From contig JBGSHS010000058.1 in assembly GCA_041752115.1 (NCBI GenBank), forward strand, positions 8,215 to 72,214: a DNA stretch of 64,000 nt. The letters are read 5' to 3'. Origin of the DNA: JAJRVM01 sp041752115 (lineage in GTDB: Bacteria; Planctomycetota; Planctomycetia; Pirellulales; Pirellulaceae). A program made the translations under genes and the position numbers. Shown one piece after another: positions 18,401-27,182 of the stretch (the stretch's first letter is position 1; each line of letters begins with the position of its first letter). The notes below the pieces were generated by a model that had not been told where the DNA came from, did no database searches, and was given only the letters and a program-made list of their open reading frames with translations.

Positions 18401-18792
18401 CCATTACGCCCATATTCGTCGATCAGCACGTAGTAGGTACCTGCTTCCAGACTGCGGTCAATGCGCGAGAAGTTTCCGTTTCCATCGTCGTCGTCGTAGT
18501 CGATTTCTCGCGTGGCATCATTGGGACCGTAGAGCCAGATTCGTGTATCGCCGCCCGAGCCGTTCGTCTCGATGGTGACGCGAGCGGAACCGGAGAGCTG
18601 GAACTTGGCCCAGTCCATCTCCCCCGCCGCGTCGATGCTGCGAGTCTGTACTGTCCCGTCGATGGAAACCGATTTGGCCGTTGCCCAGGAGTCGTCCTCC
18701 TCAAACGCGTCCGCCACGGCCGCCAGCGGCAGTCGGGGCTCAAGACCTTCGAAACAGGGGCGGCGTTTGGGAAACGGTCGTTGGCGTCTCAT
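15406..18792 (-). CDS. Secreted LEPR/PPC/CARDB protein with transglutaminase-like domain and dockerin-like C-terminus
   Basis: The 1128-residue product has an LEPR-type N-terminus (CFEGLEPRLPLA, residues 13-24), a planctomycete mark of exported giant proteins. Two PPC domains follow (about 35-140 and 150-260), each with a DxDD calcium-like patch. A CARDB-type adhesion domain spans about 265-395 (HWTVENRGPGVAD), followed by long Ig-like stretches. Near 870-950, GNCYSFAEAW (Cys872), WVFSSHRV (His938) and WYFDPMF (Asp949) have the order and spacing of a transglutaminase/papain-like Cys-His-Asp triad. Two dockerin-like EF-hand loops (DTNGDGRVSPLD, DVNQDGHVSPLD) occupy about 1014-1069. The ATG at 18792 is preceded by GGAGAG; a longer frame to 19005 gives no signal. 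It is on the same strand as the ECF-kinase-CHAT module and 634 bp downstream. The triad assignment is inference. Confidence 0.8.
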   Translation of the reverse strand: MRRQRPFPKRRPCFEGLEPRLPLAAVADAFEEDDSWATAKSVSIDGTVQTRSIDAAGEMDWAKFQLSGSARVTIETNGSGGDTRIWLYGPNDATREIDYDDDDGNGNFSRIDRSLEAGTYYVLIDEYGRNGTIDHYTLTVQAALLLPDALETDNTASQARSIVPDGASQTHSLHVPDDVDWVKFTLTTQRQIDLQTAGTAGDTMLWLYGPNDSSRELARNDDGGIGSFSRITMTLEPGTYYAKVAEYGQNDVIHAYTISLDTYAIPDLQVMVASAEPSESLAVGSAITVHWTVENRGPGVADPQHDGSPQWTDRIYLSADDRLGNDVELSSWTYYGTSLAAGARYDGLREVRFPSDIRWAGSSAYVLVQTDYYDEVVETSAANNVRAIPIRFAPHIELQSPVFDQFVDGRTPIEVRWLAVDSIAGSVVDIALDDDANPENGVRQWIVSGRGVDQSGLAESVSTVLAGLTARSDPYYVWARLRRPGTASATYSRPIPVNAADLAAFSADALDDTDGGSSYEVFGVEAAQRGQSILFRVRTNFDADSTSAGDLFLRVGDRQYGLALHTHTVDNGARVVAGNLYVGAEFLGGTRHPEVPAFIRSYSDVISGRSSIGVVETSGNPWSHEIVGSFDVSAITGLEPGDSIEIGWSMYCGNDTDEVEIQPDYQVRVVQLIAAQDLAMSDVPNVIWAETEPGVYRSVADTLGTSVVAGAASFHLRPTLEFGETGRGTAVQTWYEWAIRGTGLTGTGVMSGTTGDIAVTGPSTTGTFTLDVTFTFTDAAGQSVAASQSMTHELFVLYSTPLTGMPKTEQWIERAAQWGAVELASPTAHGVLRSLMENIYNRSGWSYMAQPDHDPAIQGRLLVEGNATSGNCYSFAEAWKALAQTHGITVDLATIGFPGSDTEKFLSTRGLNMITSHKPGNARPETSQLDDRWVFSSHRVGSYQGWYFDPMFNAAWQGDINRFVATTVSRSGWTIWLYPIYESADDNCRIERESSGDGVNLPEYKYTLKLNEPRDTNGDGRVSPLDALLVITWLNGESPAGIVSDDLDVNQDGHVSPLDVLLVIDYLNGSRAEGEAPPLTQAATVDPIDRYFAWYALEQDDEDEQPWSYALLPLRARSIWSRSAAVAL

Positions 18793-19426
18793 ACGAATCT
18801 CTCCGATCGTCTGGTGCGGTTCGGTAAACCAATCAGCGATTCCAATGATCAAAGGTGTTGGGGATCGTCGCGCACAGCAGCAGCGTCTTTCACCTTGAGC
18901 TGTCGGGGGCCTCTTCGGCACGGCTGCGATGCGCTCGCCGCTTGCACTTCCACTACTTGGGAGTCCACCGTATAGCTCGGCAACGACGCGCCGCACCCCT
19001 CGCACAATTTCGGGTCGCTTTCCATCACGTGCCGCAACCTGTTTGAGGGCATGGTTTAGCGTCGCATCGGTGAAGTGTCAGCGACTGGCCCTACGCGGTG
19101 GGCAAGGACGCAAACCAGACCATCCACATGACTGAATGAGTGGTATTCCGCGGCGGCTGCGATGACGAACTGGCGTTTCTGCAGCCGGATGGCCGCCAAT
19201 TCCTGATCGACGATTTCGAAACTGGGCCGCGCCGCGCAGTACTGTTTGACGCAGTCGGGCCGGGAGTGGTTCGAGCCGCCGATGGTCGGTGCGGCATGTT
19301 ATCTGACACCACGTTGAGCGGTCCGTAATGGGAACGACGTCGACGCGGCAGGTACACAGTTCGAGGCGTGGTACCGCAATTGTTTCCCCGCTGCCCACAC
19401 CGTTGTCCGTCCGTGCTGCCACACGA
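18793..19426. other. Intergenic region, possible decayed zinc-ribbon frame
   Basis: A 634-bp gap. The only suggestive content is a minus-strand frame (18849-19052) with LCEGCGASLPSYTVDSQVVE, a CxxC followed by Leu-Pro. That resembles the zinc-binding N-terminus of some transposases but could be chance. No terminal repeats or other transposase motifs were seen. Confidence 0.4.
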
Positions 19427-22400
19427 CTACTCGACTGATCCGGACATCCAGTCGCCGCTCAGCTGAAAGCCGGCCCAATAATAGGGATCGGTCCGGTCGG
19501 TTGCCGTTCGTATGGGAGCTATTTTGGAGTTCTTGGGCAACTCGGCCACTCGTCCACGTGCGCGCGGATGGCGGATTCCCAGACTCTCAAGTTCCTGCGG
19601 GTGTTGAAGCATCCAGAGCTGAGCTTCCCGCAAAGCATCGAGTCTTGACAGGTTTCTCTGCCACAGGTTCGTGTAGAACCGCGTAATCAACTCCAGTGTC
19701 GCACGGTCGTCCACTTTCCAGAGACTCGCGACGACGGTACGTGCTCCGGCGATGTGAAAGGCCCGTTGCAGACCCGTCAGGCCTTCGCCGCCGGCCGTGG
19801 CGCCCAGGCCTGTTTCGCACGCAGAGAGGACCACCAAGTCGACCCCTGGGAGCGACGTTGCTTCGATTTCGGCTGCCCGCAGGATGCCGTCGTGCGACGA
19901 AGTGCCCACCACAGCGTGGTTAGCGCCCGACATTACCAGACCGGATAGAAGTCCGGGCATCCAGCTATCGACCATCGGCTCAGGACCAGCCGAATCGGCA
20001 GGATCAGTCGAAGCCTGCGGGGCATGGCCTTCGAGTGATTTGCGGGCAGGTTCGAAATAGCCGTGGGTGACAACATGCAGTGTGCCGAACTGGGGGGCGG
20101 CTTGCAGGAACGCCGTTTCCGTTGCGTCCTTGCCGGTGAGCGAAGTCAACTTCATGGAATCGCCAGATCGCTGTTGATACAGCGAAGTCACGGCGATGAG
20201 TTCGGGGCGGAAGCCGGGCAACGAACTCCACTGCTGCGTCACGTCGGGGCCATGGCGAAACGGCTGGTCGGGCTCCTCATTCAAGGCCAGAGGCTGTGTT
20301 TCCGTTGTGTCAGTCGGAGACGAGTCGGACGGCGTGTTATAGTCGATGTCTCCGAGGACCAGCAGTCCGCGCTGAGGGGAGGCATCGGAATCGCGCGGAT
20401 AGAGGTGTTGCAGCAGGTTGACCATGGGGAGCGTAGCAATGGCATAGTCTTCCAGGAGGTAGCTGTCTTTCCTGGCACCCGGCAAAGCCGAAAAAGGAAG
20501 TGTGCTCAAGGCCGTATCGGGCAAGATTACGATTCTCTTGATCCCGTCCAGATGTTGCTCAATCGGGTCCCAAAGCTGCGTTCTCAGTCGCACTGCCGCC
20601 GTTGCTGCCTGCGGCAAGACGTCTGGTGTGGCGTCTCCCGAGAGCGGTCGTCGAAAGTCATTCACCCAGCCATCCATCGTGCGCGCATTCCCTAACGCAA
20701 TGATGATCGGCGCGCGATGTTTAGTAATCACCAGGGCGAGGTACTCCCGCTGGCTCCAGGACCTCGTCGTCTTCGTGGAATCTGCGATGGCTCGATTGTA
20801 TTCGAGAAAATCGACAAGGGCAGTATCTTGAGTGAGCAGTTGCTGAACTGTGGCTACCGTCAGCGGCTGTTGCACTTGTCGGAAAAGCTCGCTTTGCGAA
20901 GCAATCTGCTGCTCCAAACCCTCGCGTTCGTGCACGAGTTCAGCGAACCGCTCTTCCCACAGTCTTCTCTTCGTCTCGAAAGACGCCTGGAGAGAGGCCG
21001 AATCGGAACGTTGCGGTGGCGTGGGAGCTCGTTCCAACAGAGCAGATAACTGATAGCTGACCGACTGCAGATCGGCAAAAAGCGGCGCGAGTTCGGCTCT
21101 GGCAGCCAGTTGGCGAAATGCGTGCTGCCGAAGTGAGCTGACTCCTTTCCATTGCCAGACGATTTCCGCGACTGTCTGCCCGTCCGCGGGAAGGGCAACC
21201 GCATCCGAAAGGTAGTTGTCGAGGACGTAGCGGTTCGCGTCCTGCATCGCTTTCTGCTGACGCTCTGACTGTACGATCGATGTCAGATTGAGGTGCTGCC
21301 GCACAATCGTGGCAGCGTCACGTGCCAGCCGTTCTGCCTGACGGTTGTCACCGATGAGTCGATACCACTCGGCCAGATTGTTGACGCTGATCGCGTAGCT
21401 GGGATGATGTTGGCCAAGGACGCGTTGCCGGATCTCCAGGCTCGTTTGGAGGAGCGAGCGTGCTTGCGAGTCGTTACCCATCTCCGCATACAGTCGGCCT
21501 AAGTTGCCCAGGCAGGTGGCGGTGGAAGGATGATCACTCCCCAGCACGCGTTCATAGATGGCGAGCGACGTTGCATATAGCAGCTGAGCACGGTCGTTCT
21601 GGCCCATCTCGTCGTAGACCGCGGCCAGATTGTTCACGCTTCGTGCATAGTCGATATGATCTTCGCCTTGAGCGGCTTTTCGGATCTCAACGGCACGTTC
21701 GCAGCATTGCACTGCACGAGTGAAGTCGCGGAGTTGTTGATACAGGGTGCCCAGGTTCTCGAGGCTCGATGCATAGTCTGGATGGTTGTTTCCCAGGATC
21801 TTGCCTCGAATCTCCATCGCTTCCCGGTACCACGGTTCAGCACGGGCGTAATCGCCCATTTCACAATGCAGCAGAGCCAGATTGCTCAGTCCCATAGCAT
21901 ACTTGAGGTGCTTTTCCCCGACCGAATTGCGGTAGATCTCCAATGCCTGTCGATGAAGCGTAGCAGCTTGAGCGTGATCGCCTTTGACATGGTACAGTCC
22001 GGCCAGATTGCTGATGCTCGCGGCATAGTCCGAGTGGGTTTCTCCCAACGCCGAGCGCCTGATCTCCATCGCTTGCCGGAGCAAGGGCTCCGCACGAGCA
22101 TAATCGCCCATTTCTTTGAGATGGAGCGCCCGGTTATTGATCGCGGTAGCATAAGATGGATGTTGCTTGCCGAGTGCAGCCTCGATGATGGCCACGGCCT
22201 GCCGGCTGAGTTGCTCGGCCCGCCGATAGTCCCCCATTCGAGCGTATAGGCTGGCGAGATTGTTCAGCTGAAGTGCGTAGCCCGGGTGGCGATCTCCGAG
22301 CGCTGTCTTGGTGATTTCCAACGATCGTGAGTAAAGGGACTCGGCTGCGGCGCAGTCACCGGTCATGTAGTACAAATAGGCGAGATTGTTGAGGAAGGTG

Positions 22401-24622
22401 GGATAGTCAGATTGGCTGCTGTCGGGTGCGGCCTCGAGAATGGAAATGGCCTGTTGATGGAGCCGTTCCGCGCGAGCAAAACGTCCGAGATTGGCCAGGA
22501 GCTTCGCCAGATTATTGATCGATTTGGCATACGCCGGATGTTGCTCTCCGAAGATGGTCTTGTTGATCTCGACCGCCTGCAGGTAGAACTGCTCTGCCTG
22601 TGCGAAATCCTCCATCTGTTCATACAAAATCGCTATTTGACTCAAGCTCGCAGCGTATTCGGGATGTTGCTCCCCCAGAACAACCTTCTTCAGTTCCAGG
22701 GTCTGCCGGAAGAGCGCGGCGGCCTGACTATGGTCTCCGATTTCTCGGTACAAGACAGCCAGGGTGTGCATGGCGGCAAGAACACTTGGATGTCTTGGTC
22801 CCAAAAGGGACTTCCTCATTTCGAGCACACGTTCATAGAGAATCCTGGCCTGAGGGTATTCTCCTTTTGCGTTGTGCAGTTGCCCCAAGGCAAACAAACT
22901 ATCCACATAGTCCGGGTGGCGTTCGCCCAACACCTCCTGCCTGATCTTCATGGCCTCTTCAAATAACGGTTGGGCCTGAACAAGGTTTCCTTGCTCATAG
23001 TAGTGGCACGCGAGGTTACTGAGACTGGAGGCATAATCGGGATGGCGTTTGCCGAGCACCGAGTTGCGGATGTCAACGGCACGCCGATAGAGTAATTCGG
23101 CTTGTGTGTTATCATCGAGATAACTTCGGACGATTGCCAGATTGGTCAGTAGGGTTGCATATTCCGCGCTCTCTTCACCGTCCGAAGCTCGTACGATTGG
23201 CAATGCCTGTTCGTAGAGTGAAACGGCGTGAGTGTACTTTCCCATTGCCGTGTAGAGGTCGCCCAGGTTGTTCAGCTTGTAGGCGAAATCCGGATGCTGT
23301 TCACCGAGAGTCGCGCGCACGATCTCCATCGCCTCCACCAACAGTGGCTCCGCCCGGGTGAAGTCCCCTTTGTTCCGATACAGTACTGCCAGATTACTCA
23401 ATACCGTGGCACATTCCGGATGTTTCTCACCACAGGCGATTTTCAAACACGCGTATGATTCCCGGTAAAGCGATTCGGCCGCGTCTCCATCACCCCGTTC
23501 CTCGGCCATGTTCGCCCAAATACTCAGCGTAAGAGCGTACTGCGGGTGATGTTCGCCTTGCAGCGATTTCTCATATAAGGCGATCTGTTCGCAGATCGCC
23601 TCAGCCTGCGTACAGTCGCCCTTACTCAGATATGCCAACATGAGCATGTTCAGGTTTTCCACGTGACTGGGATGGTACGGACCAAGTGTCGACGTGATCA
23701 GATCGATGGCTCGCCGATAGGACTCCACGGCACGATCAAACTCGCTCTGTTCGCGATACAGGCAACCGAGGTTCGTCAACCGAACGGCGCAAGCGGGGTG
23801 GTGTTTCCCCAACCAGGCTTCACACAGCTCGAGTTCTCTCCGGGCGATTTCGACGGCCGCGGAATATTCGCCTTGATCGACACGACTGAGCTGTTGATCG
23901 GATAGGGCAGAGAGCTCTTCTTGCTGTTCGTCGGTCAAATTGCTGGCCAAGATGCCGGTGTCAACCGTCCTGGCTCCTTCCAGGAGGTGGAGTGCGATTG
24001 GCTGGTCGAGCGCGAGGATCCTGATCGCTCGCACCCGCGCCTGGTGGTTGTCGATATGTGCCATCAGCAGGTCCTGGTTGCCTGCGGCAATTCGCACCAG
24101 ACCATACCGGTACTCAATCGTCCATTGGCACTGGCCGACGTGCTCGGCACTGAGCGGCATTTCGCGCACCGCTATCTCGCTCACTTCGCCGTCCTGTTCC
24201 ACGGTATCAAAGACCACCAGTCTGCCGGCGCGTCCATCCGCACCAGAGTGCCTCTGAACGCTGACACAACAATCGGTTGCATCATCAAGGAGCAGCCACA
24301 CTCGGAGTTCCTGCAGCGACTGATCAGGGGTTACCGTCAGTGAGTCGATCTGGAAGCTCAACCTGGCCCAAGGACCACTGTGAAGCGAGCGTTCGAGTGA
24401 AGCGTGTGAACTCAAGGACAGCTTTCCTGATGTCCACACCACATCCCCTTGGACGACGTATTCGGAACGCGTGTCGCGCTCGAAATCGTCGCGAAACACC
24501 GTAGTCAATTCTGGTGGAACAGCAAACGGCAGTTTCGATGCGGTTTCTGTCGCCAACGCCGACGCGAACTGTAGCCAGGACAGAATGAAGGACAGGAACA
24601 GAGATCGAAGAAATCGTGGCAT
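19427..24622 (-). CDS. Secreted TPR-CHAT protein with 20 kinesin-light-chain-type repeats
   Basis: The 1731-residue protein has a signal peptide (residues 1-25), a beta-rich domain (30-215) and 20 consecutive 42-residue TPR units (about 245-1090). Each unit is recognisable by a motif like LGEQHPDYA. A helical linker follows, then a C-terminal CHAT domain (about 1390-1725). CHAT domains are caspase-like. Both catalytic positions are present: TLHVVTHGYFEP (His ~1520) and VVLSACETGLGATAGGEG (Cys ~1601). The ATG at 24622 gives the signal peptide. A TTG at 24661 overlapping the kinase stop codon is an alternative that would couple translation but adds 13 polar residues. It is the third gene of an ECF-kinase-CHAT transcript. 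Function is inferred: a protease or scaffold controlled by the kinase. Confidence 0.9.
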   Translation of the reverse strand: MPRFLRSLFLSFILSWLQFASALATETASKLPFAVPPELTTVFRDDFERDTRSEYVVQGDVVWTSGKLSLSSHASLERSLHSGPWARLSFQIDSLTVTPDQSLQELRVWLLLDDATDCCVSVQRHSGADGRAGRLVVFDTVEQDGEVSEIAVREMPLSAEHVGQCQWTIEYRYGLVRIAAGNQDLLMAHIDNHQARVRAIRILALDQPIALHLLEGARTVDTGILASNLTDEQQEELSALSDQQLSRVDQGEYSAAVEIARRELELCEAWLGKHHPACAVRLTNLGCLYREQSEFDRAVESYRRAIDLITSTLGPYHPSHVENLNMLMLAYLSKGDCTQAEAICEQIALYEKSLQGEHHPQYALTLSIWANMAEERGDGDAAESLYRESYACLKIACGEKHPECATVLSNLAVLYRNKGDFTRAEPLLVEAMEIVRATLGEQHPDFAYKLNNLGDLYTAMGKYTHAVSLYEQALPIVRASDGEESAEYATLLTNLAIVRSYLDDNTQAELLYRRAVDIRNSVLGKRHPDYASSLSNLACHYYEQGNLVQAQPLFEEAMKIRQEVLGERHPDYVDSLFALGQLHNAKGEYPQARILYERVLEMRKSLLGPRHPSVLAAMHTLAVLYREIGDHSQAAALFRQTLELKKVVLGEQHPEYAASLSQIAILYEQMEDFAQAEQFYLQAVEINKTIFGEQHPAYAKSINNLAKLLANLGRFARAERLHQQAISILEAAPDSSQSDYPTFLNNLAYLYYMTGDCAAAESLYSRSLEITKTALGDRHPGYALQLNNLASLYARMGDYRRAEQLSRQAVAIIEAALGKQHPSYATAINNRALHLKEMGDYARAEPLLRQAMEIRRSALGETHSDYAASISNLAGLYHVKGDHAQAATLHRQALEIYRNSVGEKHLKYAMGLSNLALLHCEMGDYARAEPWYREAMEIRGKILGNNHPDYASSLENLGTLYQQLRDFTRAVQCCERAVEIRKAAQGEDHIDYARSVNNLAAVYDEMGQNDRAQLLYATSLAIYERVLGSDHPSTATCLGNLGRLYAEMGNDSQARSLLQTSLEIRQRVLGQHHPSYAISVNNLAEWYRLIGDNRQAERLARDAATIVRQHLNLTSIVQSERQQKAMQDANRYVLDNYLSDAVALPADGQTVAEIVWQWKGVSSLRQHAFRQLAARAELAPLFADLQSVSYQLSALLERAPTPPQRSDSASLQASFETKRRLWEERFAELVHEREGLEQQIASQSELFRQVQQPLTVATVQQLLTQDTALVDFLEYNRAIADSTKTTRSWSQREYLALVITKHRAPIIIALGNARTMDGWVNDFRRPLSGDATPDVLPQAATAAVRLRTQLWDPIEQHLDGIKRIVILPDTALSTLPFSALPGARKDSYLLEDYAIATLPMVNLLQHLYPRDSDASPQRGLLVLGDIDYNTPSDSSPTDTTETQPLALNEEPDQPFRHGPDVTQQWSSLPGFRPELIAVTSLYQQRSGDSMKLTSLTGKDATETAFLQAAPQFGTLHVVTHGYFEPARKSLEGHAPQASTDPADSAGPEPMVDSWMPGLLSGLVMSGANHAVVGTSSHDGILRAAEIEATSLPGVDLVVLSACETGLGATAGGEGLTGLQRAFHIAGARTVVASLWKVDDRATLELITRFYTNLWQRNLSRLDALREAQLWMLQHPQELESLGIRHPRARGRVAELPKNSKIAPIRTATDRTDPYYWAGFQLSGDWMSGSVE

Positions 24623-24657
24623 GGTGTACCAGTCTCGTCTTGCGCGGTCTTGAGTGT

Positions 24658-26625
24658 TCAAGGGAACTGAGGCGTCGGCCTTGGCAGCACGGGGAATGTA
24701 ACTGCGTCGACCAGACAGTGGGCCGACGACGATTCGATCTGTCGACAGAGCTGAGAGAAAGCTAATGTTCCCTCCAGGTCTCGGACACTACCCCGCTGGT
24801 GACGACGATGACGGGAAACCAGTTCACCATCTTCCCAGTACCAGATGCCGCTTGTCTGGTGTGTGACCGTTGCGAGTTCATTCCCTACGCCAATGAGCCA
24901 ATCACGAAAGGCAGGCAGGGGGGCCTTCGAACGAACCAGCAGGAAGATCTGCTGACCGGCGCCATCGGAGAAATAAAAGCCTTGGCCGGATTGCTCCGGG
25001 TAAACAAGCCTGTCCATGGGCAGCGGCTGAACGGTATCGTCATCTGCGGGGAAACAGAGTTGCACCGGCTGTTCCGACCCGGGTGGATTCAAGGCGATCA
25101 GGAAACAGTACGATGGCACCGGGAAGTTGGCGGTGATGCGGATCGCATCTTGCTCATGTACGTCCCCGTTGTCGAACAGTGTGGATGAAGTGGTGTCCCC
25201 CGCCGCTGTGATGCCGAAGTGTTCGTAAGAAACTCTCGCGGCTTGCCGAGCAAGAGGCTGGCTGAGGGGGGGACTTTCTGGAGGGGCCGGGCCAGCCGAG
25301 TGCATCTGGCTGTCGTCCGCCGAATCCGGTGGTGAAGTACTCGCGATCTCGCGCACACGGCTCTGGTAATGCTGGTAACCGATGGGAACTACTGCCCACA
25401 AAAGCAAAGCGGCCAGGGTCACAACGCAGCCGAATCGTCCCCAACGGGCCGACACGAGATACGCAGGTCTTCTCCGCACGGAGTCACCTTGCGTCGAGCG
25501 TTTCCGTTCCAGCGAGTTCGCCAGCTCGGCCGCTGATGCGAACCGCTCGCGCGCGTTGCGAGCGAGCGCCTTACAACAGATGTCCTTCAGCCATTTCGGA
25601 ATCGCCTCGTCATTTAACGCGCCCGTATCAAAGTTGCCCGCCGCCGCCAACTCGAGCCCTTCGCTGTTGTTGGTGAATGCGTACAGTCTGTGGCCCGTCA
25701 GCAAGCCGTAGAGAATCGCACCCAGTGCGAAGATGTCGGTGTGAGCTGTTGTGGGGTCATCCATTGGCTCACCCCGCATACGAGCCAGCAGCCATTGGGC
25801 TTGCTCAGGGGGCATGTAGGCAATCGTTCCTCCATAGCTCGACTGTTCGGGCTGATCATGAAACGCGGTGCGAATTCGAGCCAGGCCGAAGTCGATGATC
25901 TTCGGCTCACCGTCTGAAGCTCTCAAGACCACGTTGGCGGGCTTGAGATCCCGGTGGATGATGCCTTTGCTGTGCGCGTGTTGCATCGCCAACGCCAGCG
26001 TGCGTACCAGGCGGGCCGCCTCGCTGGGCGGCGCTGGACGATCACCCTGCCAATCAGCCAGATTGCGCCCTTCGATGTACTCCATCACCAGGCAGGGGCG
26101 GCCATTGTCCAGGCGAAGATCGTAAACCTGAGCAATGTTCGGATGAGATAGAGTGGCCAGCGATCTCCCCTCTTCTATCAGGACCCGCTGGGCCTGATCG
26201 TCGAGTGGATTCTTGCTGACTTTGATGACAACCTGCCGATTCAATCGCGTGTGGTCAGCACGATACACAATACCCTGGCCATGCACGGCAATCACGTTCA
26301 GAATTTGGTAGTCGCCCAACAGCTGCGGCACGGGAACCTGTTGACTGCCTTGGCCGCGTGCTACCGTGGAGTCCAGAGATTGCGGTCCCGCTGCGGTCTC
26401 GGCCAGAGCCGGTTCCAAAGCGGCGGGTTCCAGAAACTGGCTCTGTTTGCAGCTGAGTTCCTGGTCGGCTTCGAGCAGCTCTCGCAGTATTCCACGGAGT
26501 TCTTCCGGCAATCCCGCGGCTAGACTCTCCCAGACAACAGGATCAGACTGGATTCCTTCTGCAAACAGTTTGAATAGCTGGCCGTCTTGAAACATTGTCT
26601 TGATTACTCTGTCGGAGACGCTCAT
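24658..26625 (-). CDS. Transmembrane serine/threonine protein kinase with DUF4384-like outer domain
   Basis: The 655-residue protein has an N-terminal helical region (1-100), a Hanks-type kinase domain (about 106-372), one membrane helix (397-417) and a C-terminal extracytoplasmic domain (about 460-600) resembling DUF4384. Lys135 (VVIKVSK), HRDLKPAN (Asp226) and DFG (Asp245) are intact. The glycine loop is degenerate: IAVHGQGIVY instead of IGxGGxGxVY, with two glycines lost. Activity is therefore likely but possibly altered. The ATG at 26625 lies five bases after the sigma-factor stop codon, and its own stop abuts the TPR-CHAT gene, so the three genes form one translation-coupled unit. It presumably phosphorylates cytoplasmic targets in response to a periplasmic signal. 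Confidence 0.9.
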   Translation of the reverse strand: MSVSDRVIKTMFQDGQLFKLFAEGIQSDPVVWESLAAGLPEELRGILRELLEADQELSCKQSQFLEPAALEPALAETAAGPQSLDSTVARGQGSQQVPVPQLLGDYQILNVIAVHGQGIVYRADHTRLNRQVVIKVSKNPLDDQAQRVLIEEGRSLATLSHPNIAQVYDLRLDNGRPCLVMEYIEGRNLADWQGDRPAPPSEAARLVRTLALAMQHAHSKGIIHRDLKPANVVLRASDGEPKIIDFGLARIRTAFHDQPEQSSYGGTIAYMPPEQAQWLLARMRGEPMDDPTTAHTDIFALGAILYGLLTGHRLYAFTNNSEGLELAAAGNFDTGALNDEAIPKWLKDICCKALARNARERFASAAELANSLERKRSTQGDSVRRRPAYLVSARWGRFGCVVTLAALLLWAVVPIGYQHYQSRVREIASTSPPDSADDSQMHSAGPAPPESPPLSQPLARQAARVSYEHFGITAAGDTTSSTLFDNGDVHEQDAIRITANFPVPSYCFLIALNPPGSEQPVQLCFPADDDTVQPLPMDRLVYPEQSGQGFYFSDGAGQQIFLLVRSKAPLPAFRDWLIGVGNELATVTHQTSGIWYWEDGELVSRHRRHQRGSVRDLEGTLAFSQLCRQIESSSAHCLVDAVTFPVLPRPTPQFP

Positions 26626-26630
26626 CCTGC

Positions 26631-27182
26631 TCAGTTGTGCTTGTGGGCGTTATCGCTTCGGAGCGAAAGAAAGCGGTACAGCCACGCCCGACCAAATCGC
26701 CAATCCAAATCGACCGTGTGAGGGCTGGCGTTTAGTTGTGCGGCAATCTCGTCGAAAGTGAGCCCTCCAAAAAACCTCATCTCCACCACTTTCAGGGCGT
26801 CGGGTCGCTCCTCACCGAGTTTTTCCAGTGCATCGTCCAAGTCGAGGATGTCCACAGGTACGCTCTTAAGGTCCAGGAGTCGACGTGACCGTTCGCAACT
26901 GTCAGACGCCTCATCGGGCTGTGCACCCCCGTGGCAACGGGCACGCTCAACCATCAGCTTGCGGGCAGTTGCGGCACCCTCTGCCAAGACTCCGGCACGA
27001 TCTGCGGGATTCACTATTCTTCGTTCAACGAGGTCCCGAACAACCTGGTGGACCAGCAGGGACGGCGTCAGGCCCCCACCCGGCAGCGTCGAACCGACCG
27101 CTTGCTCCATTAATTCACGCAGCTCGGTTTGGACCAAGTCTGCCTGATCGAACGGATTGTCGAAGTTTTCTGATTCGGCCAT
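26631..27182 (-). CDS. ECF-family RNA polymerase sigma factor (TIGR02999-like)
   Basis: The 183-residue protein resembles the planctomycete/acidobacterial ECF group described by TIGR02999. The region 4 helix-turn-helix is clear: VVEMRFFGGLTFDEIAAQL, then SPHTVDLDWRFGRAWLYRFL (residues 132-172). Region 2 is less well conserved. The ATG at 27182 was preferred over a GTG at 27242 because the extra 20 residues are unlike the family; no strong ribosome binding site is visible for either. It is the first gene of the ECF-kinase-CHAT unit, five bases before the kinase. No anti-sigma factor is present. In such clusters the kinase is thought to replace it, so this sigma factor is a likely phosphorylation target (inference). 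Confidence 0.88.
   Translation of the reverse strand: MAESENFDNPFDQADLVQTELRELMEQAVGSTLPGGGLTPSLLVHQVVRDLVERRIVNPADRAGVLAEGAATARKLMVERARCHGGAQPDEASDSCERSRRLLDLKSVPVDILDLDDALEKLGEERPDALKVVEMRFFGGLTFDEIAAQLNASPHTVDLDWRFGRAWLYRFLSLRSDNAHKHN

Noticed and set aside
18849..19052. Zinc-ribbon or IS66-like transposase remnant (LCEGCGASLP)
   Set aside because: Only one CxxC, no catalytic motif, no inverted ends and no downstream frame; listed only as intergenic content.
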